Shown here: positions 39,266-47,748 of the stretch, in pieces
Layout: each line of letters starts with the position of its first letter
How positions within the stretch are numbered: position 1 is the first letter of the stretch
DNA from: an uncultured Castellaniella sp.
Lineage (GTDB): Bacteria; Pseudomonadota; Gammaproteobacteria; Burkholderiales; Burkholderiaceae_B
Assembly (NCBI RefSeq): GCF_937988725.1
Contig: NZ_CALKHS010000010.1
Coordinates: 124,001-188,000 of the forward strand
DNA length: 64,000 nucleotides
Direction: 5' to 3'
Notes under the pieces: model-generated
Databases searched by the model: none
The model's input: only the letters and a program-made list of their open reading frames with translations
What the model was told of the DNA's origin: nothing
Program-made: the position numbers and the translations under genes

Positions 39266-39619
39266 ATGTCCTTTCAAGGCCAATGCCACTGCGGCGCCGT
39301 CACATTCTCTGTGGACGCGCCCCTGCCGACGCGGGCGATCAGCTGCAATTGTTCGCACTGCCGCGCCAAGGGCTTTCTGCTCGCCTTCTTTCCGGCGGAT
39401 CAGTTCACCCTGACGCAGGGCGGGGATCAGCTGCAAAGCTACCGCTTCAACACGCATATGATCGAGCATCAGTTCTGCACCGTGTGCGGGACCCAGGCGT
39501 TCGCCCTGGGCGCGCAGCCCGATGGCACGCCTTCCCGCGCCATCAACCTGCGCTGCGTGCCGCAAGCCGATCTGGATGCGCTCGAGCTGGTTCACTACGA
39601 CGGGGCCAGCCTTCGCTAG
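39266..39619 (+). CDS. GFA/CENP-V family zinc protein
   Basis: 117 residues. Cysteine pattern of the glutathione-dependent formaldehyde-activating enzyme fold: QCHCGAV (C7, C9), SCNCSHC (C27, C29, C32) and FCTVCGTQ (C71, C74), giving two zinc sites. Most members are not true formaldehyde enzymes, so function is uncertain. Stands alone between the lipoprotein gene and the converging response regulator. Confidence 0.9.
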   Translation: MSFQGQCHCGAVTFSVDAPLPTRAISCNCSHCRAKGFLLAFFPADQFTLTQGGDQLQSYRFNTHMIEHQFCTVCGTQAFALGAQPDGTPSRAINLRCVPQADLDALELVHYDGASLR

Positions 39620-39682
39620 AGTCTTTGAGCGGGCAGGGCGGCCGGCTGCCGGGGAACCCGAGGGCCGGCTGCGGATCGGCGG

Positions 39683-40273
39683 CTACTTCAGCAGGCGCGC
39701 CAGTTCCACGGCGGTGCGCACGTGCATCTTGGCCAGGATGTGCGACCGGTGCACTTCCACCGTGCGCATGCTGATGCCCATCATGTCGGCGATCACCTTG
39801 TTCATCTTGCCGTCCAGGATCAGGTCCATGACTTCGCGCTCGCGCGACGACAGGGAGGCCAGGCGCGCCTGCACCAGCGCCTGATCGCCCGCGTCCAGCG
39901 ATGCTTGCAGCGCTTCCTGTACCCGGTCCATCAGCTTGTTGTCGTTGAACGGCTTCTCGAAGAAATCGAATGCCCCGCGCTTCAGGCTGTCGACCGCCAT
40001 CGGCACGTCGCCGTGGCCGGTCAGGAAGATGACCGGCATGCGCCCGGTCAGCCCCCGCGCCGCCAGGGTGTCGAACAGCAGCGCGCCGCTCATGTCGGGC
40101 ATCCGCATGTCCAGCAGCAGGCAGTCTCCTTCGGGACTGAAGGCGGGGTCCTCTCCCAGCATGTCGAGAAAGGCCTGCGCGCCGTCGTAGCCCGCGGCCT
40201 GGATCCGGCGCGACTCCGCCAGCCAGATCAGCGAATCCCGTATTGCTTCTTCATCGTCGACGATGTGTAGCAC
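39683..40273 (-). CDS. dctR: FixJ/DctR-family response regulator
   Basis: 196 residues from a GTG start with AGGAGGGAG upstream. Receiver domain 1-120 with acidic pair DD near 6-7, phospho-acceptor D55 (LLLDMRMPD), Thr in FLTGHGD and Lys in FFEKPF. LuxR-type helix-turn-helix about 132-190 (LSSREREVMDLILDGKMNKVIADMMGISMRTVEVHRSHILAKM). Downstream of and in operon with the sensor kinase. The pair resembles Rhodobacter DctS/DctR, which controls dctPQM, and it faces a dctP gene here. Confidence 0.93.
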   Translation of the reverse strand: MLHIVDDEEAIRDSLIWLAESRRIQAAGYDGAQAFLDMLGEDPAFSPEGDCLLLDMRMPDMSGALLFDTLAARGLTGRMPVIFLTGHGDVPMAVDSLKRGAFDFFEKPFNDNKLMDRVQEALQASLDAGDQALVQARLASLSSREREVMDLILDGKMNKVIADMMGISMRTVEVHRSHILAKMHVRTAVELARLLK

Positions 40274-40325
40274 CTTGCTGTCTCCCTCCTCTGGGTGCGT
40301 CGGGCCCGTGGACGGCCCGGCAACC

Positions 40326-42338
40326 CTATTTTTTCATGTTTTCAGCGGCGGCGGACGCGGACAGCGAGAAGCGGAAGATGGTGCCTCCGCCGGGGTTGTC
40401 CGCGTAGGCCAGGGCGCCGCCGTGGAACTCGACGACGGTGCGGCAGATCTTCAGGCCCATGCCCATGCCGTCGGACTTGGTGGAAAAGAAGGGCGAGAAC
40501 AGGCGGTCCCGGGCGTGCTGCGGAATGCCGCATCCATGATCGGCCACGCTGATGGTAACACTGCCCGGAACGAGCGGATCCACGCTGGCGCCGATGTGCA
40601 GGACGCGGCGTTCGGGTTCCACGTCCCGCATGGCCTCGATGGCGTTGCGGGTCAGGTTGAGCAGCACCTGTTCCAGCATCATCGGGTCGGCCAGCACCGC
40701 CGGCGTGTCCGGCCCGATCTCGGCCTTGATCGTGATGAAGTGCTGGCTGGCCTGCAGTTCCGCCAGTTGGGCCACGTCCGCGATCAGGGCGGGGAGCCGC
40801 ACCGTTTCCAGATGCGGCTCGCGCCGCTTGGCGAATGAGTGGACGCTGCGGATGATGTGTCCCGCGCGTTGCGCCTGGGCATTGGCTTTTTCCAGGGCGC
40901 CCCGGATGCGCTCCAGGCTTGCGTCGTCCGGGCGCGCGGCGGGGTCGCTCAGCAGGTTCAGGGCGCCGGTCGTGTAGCTCGTGATGGCGGCCAGCGGCTG
41001 GTTCAGTTCATGGGCCAGGGTCGAGGCGATTTCCCCCATGGTCACCATCCGGGCGCTGGCCTGAAGCTTTTCCTGCTGGCGCCGGTTCAGTTCCTCGAAG
41101 CGCTTGCGGTCGGAGATGTCCAGGATCGAGCTCATCCAGCCGGTCTGCCGGCCGCTCTCGTCGACCAGCGCGGATTCGTAGACCAGCACGGGAAAGCGTT
41201 CGCTGCGGTTGCGCAGGAACACCGTCTCGAAGCCCTGAGGGCTGATCATGCCCGCCATGCGCTGCGCGAAACGTTCCCGGTATTCCGCCATGACTTCCGG
41301 CGCCCAGTACGGCATGGGAGGCGAGCAGCCGACCAGCTCTTCGGCCGGTATGCCGACCATGCGGCAGAAGGCGGGGTTCACGTAGGTGATCCTGCCGTTC
41401 AGGTCGTATACCCGCAGGCCGGTCACCAGGGAGTCTTCCATGGCGGTGCGAAAGGCGATCTGTTCGCGCAGCGCCCGTTCGACGGCCGTGCGGCGGTTGA
41501 TGTCGCGCCACAGGGCCGCGAGGCTCCAGAACAGGCCCAGCGTCAGGGCGACGACGATGATGACCAGCAGGTTGGACAGGAGATTGGGGGCGCCCCGGAC
41601 GCTGTCGGTGCGCAGCGTGATGTCCGCGTAGGGCAGGTTCAGGTCGTGCGCATAGGTATAGACGCCGCGTCCCGCGCCGCCCGCCGTGCGCTGCCCGAGC
41701 GTGTTCTCGTGGCGGTCCGTCAGGCGGATCTCGTTTTTCTGGGCGAACCACCAGGGCACCATCTGTTCCAGGATGCCGCTCAGGGAGTAGGTGGCCACCA
41801 CGGAACCGACGTAGCGCCCGTCCTGGTGGACCGGGAAGAGATAGTCCATCAGCACGGGATGCTGCCCGCCCTCCGGCGGCGCCGGCTGGGTGTATTCCGG
41901 CGTGTTGGTGCTGCGCACGCGCTCCAGCTTCAGGCGCAGCGGCTCGGGCAGGTCCGCCGGGGAAAGGATGTCCTTGCGGTCGGATGCCGTCCCTCTGCCG
42001 TCCGCTGTTATCCAGGCGATGCGTTTGAGCTCGGGGTGGGTCCGCTGCAGGAAACGCATCCGGTCCTGCAGTTTCGCGCCCGCCAGGTCGCCCGCGGCGA
42101 TGGCATTGGCCAGCGAGCGGATGTCGTCCTCGTTGCGCCCCAGCTGGAAGCGGATGGTCTGCTCGACCCACAGCGTGTCAGCGATCAATTGTTCCTGGCG
42201 TTCCGTGGATTCCATCTGCTGCGCCTGGCGCGGCAGCCAGATCGCGGTGGCCAGGAACAGAAGCACGCACAGGATCGGCACCAGCCATTGCCAGGTGCGT
42301 CGATGGACGAGCGGAACGTAGGACGAGAAGGGACTCAT
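40326..42338 (-). CDS. dctS: DctS-like sensor histidine kinase
   Basis: 670 residues. Two membrane helices (about 17-35 and 258-280) enclose a long periplasmic sensor domain. Cytoplasmic PAS (about 300-420, YVNPAFCRMVGIPAEELVG), phospho-acceptor H443 in AHELNQPLAAITSYT, and an ATPase with N box LLNLTRNAIEAM, G1 DHGCGIP and G2 GMGMGLKI. HELNQPL-type kinases of this class sense carboxylates and control TRAP transport. Divergent from the orphan dctP, 213 bases away. Confidence 0.93.
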   Translation of the reverse strand: MSPFSSYVPLVHRRTWQWLVPILCVLLFLATAIWLPRQAQQMESTERQEQLIADTLWVEQTIRFQLGRNEDDIRSLANAIAAGDLAGAKLQDRMRFLQRTHPELKRIAWITADGRGTASDRKDILSPADLPEPLRLKLERVRSTNTPEYTQPAPPEGGQHPVLMDYLFPVHQDGRYVGSVVATYSLSGILEQMVPWWFAQKNEIRLTDRHENTLGQRTAGGAGRGVYTYAHDLNLPYADITLRTDSVRGAPNLLSNLLVIIVVALTLGLFWSLAALWRDINRRTAVERALREQIAFRTAMEDSLVTGLRVYDLNGRITYVNPAFCRMVGIPAEELVGCSPPMPYWAPEVMAEYRERFAQRMAGMISPQGFETVFLRNRSERFPVLVYESALVDESGRQTGWMSSILDISDRKRFEELNRRQQEKLQASARMVTMGEIASTLAHELNQPLAAITSYTTGALNLLSDPAARPDDASLERIRGALEKANAQAQRAGHIIRSVHSFAKRREPHLETVRLPALIADVAQLAELQASQHFITIKAEIGPDTPAVLADPMMLEQVLLNLTRNAIEAMRDVEPERRVLHIGASVDPLVPGSVTISVADHGCGIPQHARDRLFSPFFSTKSDGMGMGLKICRTVVEFHGGALAYADNPGGGTIFRFSLSASAAAENMKK

Positions 42339-42455
42339 GCCGAAGAGGAAGGCGTGCGGCCGGTCTCCGGGCGGCGCCGGAGGTCGTGCGGATTCGTGTG
42401 GCCCCAGTGTAGCCGAGCGGCATGCGGCGCAGCCGCGCCGGACGCGGGGCCGGAT

Positions 42456-42469
42456 TGTGGATTTCCACA
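42456..42469 (+). promoter_or_regulatory. inverted repeat in dctS-dctP intergenic region
   Basis: TGTGGA-TT-TCCACA, a perfect 6-bp arm dyad roughly midway between the divergent dctS and dctP genes. Plausible DctR binding site. The rest of the 213-base gap has no clear promoter match. Confidence 0.4.
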
Positions 42470-42551
42470 GTTGAAGCGCCGGTCTCGCTTGCAGACAATG
42501 GCGACGTATTTTTCATCCCCAGACCCAGAGATCCCGGATACCGCCCCAGCA

Positions 42552-43544
42552 ATGAAGTTGCTCGCCATCCTGTTCGCCTGCGCGCTGACGTGCTCCCAAG
42601 CGGCAATCGCGCAGCAGGAGCCCATCCTGATCAGGTTCAGCCACGTGGTCGCCTCGGACACGCCCAAGGGCAAGGCCGCGGAGCGCTTCCGCCAGCTGGC
42701 CGAGCAGGCCACGGGGGGCCGTGTTCGCGTGCAGATCTATCCCAACAGCCAGCTGTACCGCGACCGAGAGGAACTGGAAGCGCTGCAGCTGGGCGCCGTC
42801 GAGATGATCGCGCCGTCCCTGTCCAAGCTCGGGCCGCTGGGCGCGCGCGAATTCCAGGTCTTCGATCTGCCCTTCATGTTTCCCGACCGGGCGGCATTGC
42901 ACCGGGTCACGAACGGTCCTATCGGCGAGGGCATGCTGCAGCGGCTGCGGCTCAAGGGCGTCATCGGCCTGGCTTTCTGGGATAACGGTTTCAAGTCCTT
43001 TTCCGCCAACCGCCCCTTGCTCTCGCCCGCCGACATGGTCGGCCTGCGGATGCGCATTCAGCCCTCCAGGGTGCTGGACGCGCAGATGAGGGCGCTGGGC
43101 GCCCAGCCCATGACCCTGCAGTTCGGCGAGGTCCACGACGCGCTGGAGGCCGGCGTGGTGGACGGCACGGAGAATCCGCCCTCCAATTTCTACACGCAGG
43201 GCATGCAGGAGGTGCAGTCGCACTTCACCGTGTCCAATCATGGCTACCTGGGGTATGCCGTGATCGTCAACAGGAAATTCTGGGAAGGCCTGCCTCCCGA
43301 CGTGCGCCGGCAGCTCGAGGGCGCGATGCGGGAAGCGACGAGCTATGCCAATTCGATTGCGCAGGAAGAAAACGACCGGGCCCTGGCGGCGATCCGCGCG
43401 TCCGGCAAGACGCAGGTCCACGTGCTGACGGAGCCCGAGCGCGAGGCCTGGAAGAAGGCCCTGGCGTCCGTCGGCGTCGACATGGAGGCCCACATCGGCG
43501 CAGACCTGATTTCCGACATCCGGCGAGCGATCGCGGCCCCCTGA
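42552..43544 (+). CDS. dctP: TRAP substrate-binding protein DctP (orphan, first copy)
   Basis: 330 residues. Signal peptide 1-20 (MKLLAILFACALTCSQAAIA). DctP fold with FSHVVASDTPKGKAAERF, YPNSQLYRDREELEALQLG and the ligand-binding Arg in GLRMRIQPSRVLDAQ. Similar throughout to the next gene, indicating duplication, but it has no membrane subunits of its own directly behind it. It may feed the downstream DctQM or act as an extracytoplasmic sensor partner of DctS. The ATG is chosen for the signal peptide; an in-frame ATG 54 bases earlier lacks a ribosome site. Confidence 0.9.
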   Translation: MKLLAILFACALTCSQAAIAQQEPILIRFSHVVASDTPKGKAAERFRQLAEQATGGRVRVQIYPNSQLYRDREELEALQLGAVEMIAPSLSKLGPLGAREFQVFDLPFMFPDRAALHRVTNGPIGEGMLQRLRLKGVIGLAFWDNGFKSFSANRPLLSPADMVGLRMRIQPSRVLDAQMRALGAQPMTLQFGEVHDALEAGVVDGTENPPSNFYTQGMQEVQSHFTVSNHGYLGYAVIVNRKFWEGLPPDVRRQLEGAMREATSYANSIAQEENDRALAAIRASGKTQVHVLTEPEREAWKKALASVGVDMEAHIGADLISDIRRAIAAP

Positions 43545-43615
43545 CAAACCTGCGCGATCATCCAGTTTTCCCTTTCATCAGTTCCATCAGTTCCATAACA
43601 CAAGGAGACCTTCCT

Positions 43616-44620
43616 ATGAGCATCCGTATCCCCTTCGTCAAAACGCTGGGCGTGTGCCTCGCGCTGGCCTTTTCCTCGACGGCGCTCGCCGCCGACAAGC
43701 CCGTCGTCATCAAGTTCAGCCACGTCGTGGCCGAAAATACGCCCAAGGGCCAGGGCGCCCTGAAGTTCAAGGAACTGGCCGAAGCCGCCTTGCCCGGCAA
43801 GGTGCAGGTCCAGGTGTTCCCCAATTCGCAGCTGTTCGGCGACGGCAAGGAAATGGAAGCCCTGCTGCTGGGCGACGTCCAGATCATCGCCCCGTCCCTG
43901 GCCAAGTTCGACCGCTACACCAAGAAGCTGCAGGTCTTCGATCTGCCCTTCATGTTCGACGACGTGGCCGCCCTGGACCGCTTCCAGGCCAGCCCGGCCG
44001 GACAGGAACTGCTGGATTCCATGAAGTCCAAGGGCATCCAGGGCCTGGCCTACTGGCACAACGGCATGAAGCAGATGTCCACCAACAAGGACCAGCTGGT
44101 CCGTCCGGAAGACATCAAGGGCTTGAAGTTCCGCATTCAGTCGTCCGACGTGCTGGAGGCGCAATTCCGCCAGCTGGGCGCCAACCCGCAGAAGCTCGCC
44201 TTCTCCGAGGTCTACCAGGCCTTGCAGACCGGCGTGGTGGACGGGGCCGAGAACCCCTGGTCGAACATCTACTCGCAAAAGCTCCATGAAGTGCAGAAGA
44301 CCATCGCCGTCACCAATCACGGCGCGCTGGACTACATGGTCATCACCAACGCCGGCTGGTGGGACGGCCTGGCCCCGGACGTTCGTGACGCGCTGAAGAA
44401 GGCCATGGCGGGCGCCACGGAACACGCCAACAAGCTGGCCTCCGAGATCAATGATCGCGACCAGAAGCGCATCGCCGAAGCCGGCAAGGCCAAGATCCAG
44501 ACCCTGACCAAGCGGGATGTCGCCGCATGGCGCGAGGCTGTCCGCCCCGTGTGGACGAAGTTCTCGAGCCAGATCGGCGAAGACCTGATCGCGAAGGCCC
44601 GGGCGTCCAACGAGGATTGA
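43616..44620 (+). CDS. dctP: TRAP C4-dicarboxylate-binding protein DctP (second copy)
   Basis: 334 residues. Signal peptide 1-25 (ends STALAA). Sequence features match C4-dicarboxylate DctP: IKFSHVVAENTPKGQGALKFKELAE, VFPNSQLFGDGKEMEALLLGD, and Arg in GLKFRIQSSDVLEAQFRQLGANPQ. AAGGAGA precedes the ATG. Just upstream is a tandem 9-base repeat, ATCAGTTCC twice (43577-43594). Forms an importer with the next two genes, probably for succinate, malate or fumarate. Confidence 0.95.
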   Translation: MSIRIPFVKTLGVCLALAFSSTALAADKPVVIKFSHVVAENTPKGQGALKFKELAEAALPGKVQVQVFPNSQLFGDGKEMEALLLGDVQIIAPSLAKFDRYTKKLQVFDLPFMFDDVAALDRFQASPAGQELLDSMKSKGIQGLAYWHNGMKQMSTNKDQLVRPEDIKGLKFRIQSSDVLEAQFRQLGANPQKLAFSEVYQALQTGVVDGAENPWSNIYSQKLHEVQKTIAVTNHGALDYMVITNAGWWDGLAPDVRDALKKAMAGATEHANKLASEINDRDQKRIAEAGKAKIQTLTKRDVAAWREAVRPVWTKFSSQIGEDLIAKARASNED

Positions 44621-44768
44621 TGACCGCGTTTCGGTGGCGCCGCATGAGCGGGCTTTCGCCATCGAGCCGCACGACGCATCCGGCCCGATGGCCGGATGCG
44701 TCATCGCATCGATCCCGCGGCTGCTTTCCCGCGGCCGTTTTCCATCCCGACCCAAGGATTTCCTTACC

Positions 44769-45305
44769 ATGTTGAGAAACTGGCTGGAACACATCGAGGA
44801 AGGCCTGATCGCCTTTCTGCTGGCGGCGATGACCGTGGTGACTTTCGCCCAGGTCGTCGCCCGCTACGTCTTCAACTACAGCTTCGTCTGGGCGCTCGAA
44901 CTGACGATGTACTTCTTCGGCGCCCTGATCTTCCTGGGCATCTCCTACGGCGTGCGCGTGGGCGCGCACATCGGCGTGGACGCCTTCGTGCGCCTGCTCG
45001 CGCCGCGCCCGGCGCGCGTCATGGCCGTGGCCAGCACGCTGCTGTGCATCGTCTACGCCGCCATCGTGCTCTACGGCAGCTGGATCTACGTCAGCAAGAT
45101 CCACCTGATCGGCATCATGGCCCAGGACCTGCCCATCCCGCAGTGGGTGCCGCGCCTGGTCATGCCCCTGGGCTTTCTGCTGCTGATCTACCGCTTCGGC
45201 GAGGTGCTCTGGCACCTGTTCAAGGGCGATCACGCCTCCCTGCTGGGCGATGAGGTCGCCGACGCCATGAAATACCGCAGCGACGACGCCGGAGACCAAA
45301 AATGA
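44769..45305 (+). CDS. dctQ: TRAP transporter small membrane subunit DctQ
   Basis: 178 residues, four membrane helices. Begins MLRNWLEHIEEGLIAFLLAAM; contains VARYVFNYSFVWALELTMYFFGALIFLGISYGVRVGAHIGVD, the DctQ signature. An AAGGA site precedes this ATG; the 148 bases between dctP and this start hold no other gene. Overlaps dctM by four bases. Confidence 0.94.
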   Translation: MLRNWLEHIEEGLIAFLLAAMTVVTFAQVVARYVFNYSFVWALELTMYFFGALIFLGISYGVRVGAHIGVDAFVRLLAPRPARVMAVASTLLCIVYAAIVLYGSWIYVSKIHLIGIMAQDLPIPQWVPRLVMPLGFLLLIYRFGEVLWHLFKGDHASLLGDEVADAMKYRSDDAGDQK

Positions 45306-46579
45306 CCACCATCGCCCTGTTCATCCTGCTGTTCCTGTTCATGTTCATGGGCCTGCCCGTGGCCGTGGCCCTGGGCCTGTCGTCGCTGCTGACGATCATG
45401 GCCTTTGGCACCGACTCGCTGGCCTCGCTCTCGCTCAAGCTCTACGAGACCTCCGAGCACTTCACGCTCATGGCCATTCCCTTCTTCATCCTGGCCGGGG
45501 CCTTCATGACCACGGGCGGGGTGGCCAAGCGCATGATCCGCTTTGCCATCGCCTCGGTGGGCCACCTGCACGGCGGGCTGGCGATCGCCTCGGTGATGGC
45601 CTGCGTGCTGTTTGCTGCGGTCTCGGGCTCGTCCCCGGCCACGGTGGTGGCGGTGGGCTCGATCGTGATCGCCGGCATGGTGCGCGCCGGCTACAGCCAG
45701 AGCTTTGCCGCGGGCGTGATCTGCAACGCCGGCACCCTGGGCATCCTGATCCCGCCGTCCATCGTCATGGTGGTCTACGGCGCGGTCACGGAAACGTCCG
45801 TGGGCGCGCTGTTCATGGCCGGCGTCATCCCGGGGCTGCTGCTGGGCCTGGTGCTGATGGTGGCCATCTACGTGGTGGCGCGCATGCGCAACATGCCCCG
45901 CCAGCCGCGCGCCAGCCTGGCCGAAGTGCTCTCGGCCGCGCGCGACTCGATCTGGGGGCTGCTGCTGATCGTCATCATCCTGGGCGGCATCTACGGCGGG
46001 ATCTTCACGCCCACCGAGGCGGCGGCCGTGGCCGCGGTCTACGCCTTCTTCATCGCCGTGTTCGTGTACCGCGACATCGGCATGAAGCAGGTCCCCGAGG
46101 TCCTGATCGACGCGGCCAAGGTGACCATCATGCTGATGTTCATCATCGCCAACGCGCTGCTGTTCGCCCACGTGCTGACCACCGAGCGCATCCCCCAGGC
46201 CATCGCCGAGCAGATCATCGCCTGGGACATGAGCAGCTGGCAGTTCCTGATCGTGGTCAACATCCTGCTGCTGGTGGCCGGCGCCTTCATGGAGCCGACC
46301 GGCATCATCCTGATCCTGGCGCCGATCCTGTTTCCGATCGCCACGCAGCTGGGCATCGATCCGGTGCACCTGGGCGTGCTCATGGTGGTCAACCTGGAGA
46401 TCGGCATGGTCACGCCCCCCGTGGGTCTGAACCTGTTCGTGACGGCGGGCATCACCAAGATGAGCATCGGCCAGGTCATCCGCGCCGCGATGCCCTGGCT
46501 GGCGCTGCTGCTGGTCTACCTGGTGTTCATCACCTACGTCCCCATCGTCAGCCTCTGGCTGCCGGGACTGTTCTCGTAG
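45302..46579 (+). CDS. dctM: TRAP transporter large membrane subunit DctM
   Basis: 425 residues, about 12 helices. Motifs MAIPFFILAGAFMTTGGVAKRMIRF, SGSSPATVVAVGSI, GTLGILIPPSIVMVVYG, FTPTEAAAVAAVYAF and TPPVGLNLFVTAGI are those of C4-dicarboxylate DctM. Ends just before a terminator. Confidence 0.96.
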   Translation: MTTIALFILLFLFMFMGLPVAVALGLSSLLTIMAFGTDSLASLSLKLYETSEHFTLMAIPFFILAGAFMTTGGVAKRMIRFAIASVGHLHGGLAIASVMACVLFAAVSGSSPATVVAVGSIVIAGMVRAGYSQSFAAGVICNAGTLGILIPPSIVMVVYGAVTETSVGALFMAGVIPGLLLGLVLMVAIYVVARMRNMPRQPRASLAEVLSAARDSIWGLLLIVIILGGIYGGIFTPTEAAAVAAVYAFFIAVFVYRDIGMKQVPEVLIDAAKVTIMLMFIIANALLFAHVLTTERIPQAIAEQIIAWDMSSWQFLIVVNILLLVAGAFMEPTGIILILAPILFPIATQLGIDPVHLGVLMVVNLEIGMVTPPVGLNLFVTAGITKMSIGQVIRAAMPWLALLLVYLVFITYVPIVSLWLPGLFS

Positions 46580-46596
46580 GCTTCGGCCTCTGACAC

Positions 46597-46624
46597 ACGG
46601 GCGCCCCAAGCGGGCGCCCGTTGT
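46597..46624 (+). terminator. terminator after second dctPQM
   Basis: CGGGCGCC-CCAAGC-GGGCGCCCG is an 8-bp stem followed by TTGT. Weak T-tract but well placed 18 bases after dctM. Confidence 0.6.
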
Positions 46625-46710
46625 CTATTCAGCAAAAGTAAGATATTTTGCAAGTCATATCTGACAGGTGACGCGCGGTCCTGCGCCGCGCCAAGGAATC
46701 GGGGGCGATC

Positions 46711-47748
46711 ATGGCATGGCAGCGCGCGCGGGCGGCATTCTGCGTCATGGCGGTTCTTGCGATCTCGGGGATCCTGCCGCCGGCCGCATCGGCCCAATCG
46801 GCCAATTTCCATCCCTGCAATGCCCAGCCGGCCTTGCCGATCTGCCAGCATGGCTACGGCAAGCGCGTCGCGGTCAAGCGTTGGGGGGCCCAACCCGACC
46901 CGCTGGACCCGGACGCCGCCATCCGCGCTTCGCTGGTCACGCGCGATCCGGCCGGGGAAATCGAAAAGCTGAAGTCCACCTCGATCCTGGTGCAGGACGC
47001 GGGCACGGCGGAAGTCCTGTTCGCCAGGGGCCAGGACGAAGTGCGGCCCATCGCCTCGATCACCAAGCTGATGACGGCCCTGGTCGTGCTCGATGCCGGC
47101 CTTCCCCTGGACGAGATGGTCCGCATCGACGCCAGCGACGATGGCGTGCCCAGCGAACTGCCGTCGCGCCTGGCCGTCGGCGCCAGCCTGAGCCGCTCGG
47201 ATCTGCTGCACCTGGCGCTGATGTCGTCCGAGAACAGCGCGGCCCATGCGCTGGGACGCACCTATCCGGGCGGGATGAGGGCGTTCGTCGATGCCATGAA
47301 CGCGCGGGCGCAGGCGCTGGGCATGACGAATTCCCGGTTCGTGGAACCTGTCGGCCTGTCCAATGAAAACGTGTCCTCGGCCGGCGATCTGGCGCGGCTG
47401 CTGAAGGCCGTCGCCGGGCAGCCTCTGATCCGGCAGTTCACGACGGATCCCGAGGACAAGCTCGCGGGCCAGGTCTTCCACAATACCAATATGCTGGTGG
47501 GCCGGCCGGGCTGGACCATCCTGGCGTCGAAGACCGGCACCACCCGCGAAGCGGGCGACTGCCTGGTCATGATGCTGGAGCTGGACGGCCGCCAGCTGGC
47601 CATGGTGCTGCTGAACGCCCAGGGCATGAGCGGTTCCCGCTTCGGCGACGCGGTGCGCGTGCGGCGGGTGCTGAGCAGCCGGATGACTGCGAAGCAGGAA
47701 GCCTCGCCTCTGGGGCTGGTGCCGCAAAAGGCGCTCAGTTCCCGATGA
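46711..47748 (+). CDS. pbpG: D-alanyl-D-alanine endopeptidase (PBP7)
   Basis: 345 residues. Signal peptide 1-28. Penicillin-binding serine peptidase with S116-x-x-K in SITK, SEN in MSSENSAAHAL and KTGTT near residue 275. The low-molecular-mass PBP7/8 family cleaves cross-links in murein during remodelling. Two extra cysteines in the N-terminal region (HPCNAQPALPICQ) could form a disulfide. 3' end overlaps the converging MFS gene by 14 bases. Confidence 0.93.
   Translation: MAWQRARAAFCVMAVLAISGILPPAASAQSANFHPCNAQPALPICQHGYGKRVAVKRWGAQPDPLDPDAAIRASLVTRDPAGEIEKLKSTSILVQDAGTAEVLFARGQDEVRPIASITKLMTALVVLDAGLPLDEMVRIDASDDGVPSELPSRLAVGASLSRSDLLHLALMSSENSAAHALGRTYPGGMRAFVDAMNARAQALGMTNSRFVEPVGLSNENVSSAGDLARLLKAVAGQPLIRQFTTDPEDKLAGQVFHNTNMLVGRPGWTILASKTGTTREAGDCLVMMLELDGRQLAMVLLNAQGMSGSRFGDAVRVRRVLSSRMTAKQEASPLGLVPQKALSSR

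Noticed and set aside
43577..43594. Short tandem repeat ATCAGTTCC x2 before dctP as a CRISPR or iteron-like element
   Set aside because: Only two units of 9 bases without spacers; most likely incidental. No CRISPR array or replication origin is seen anywhere in the window.
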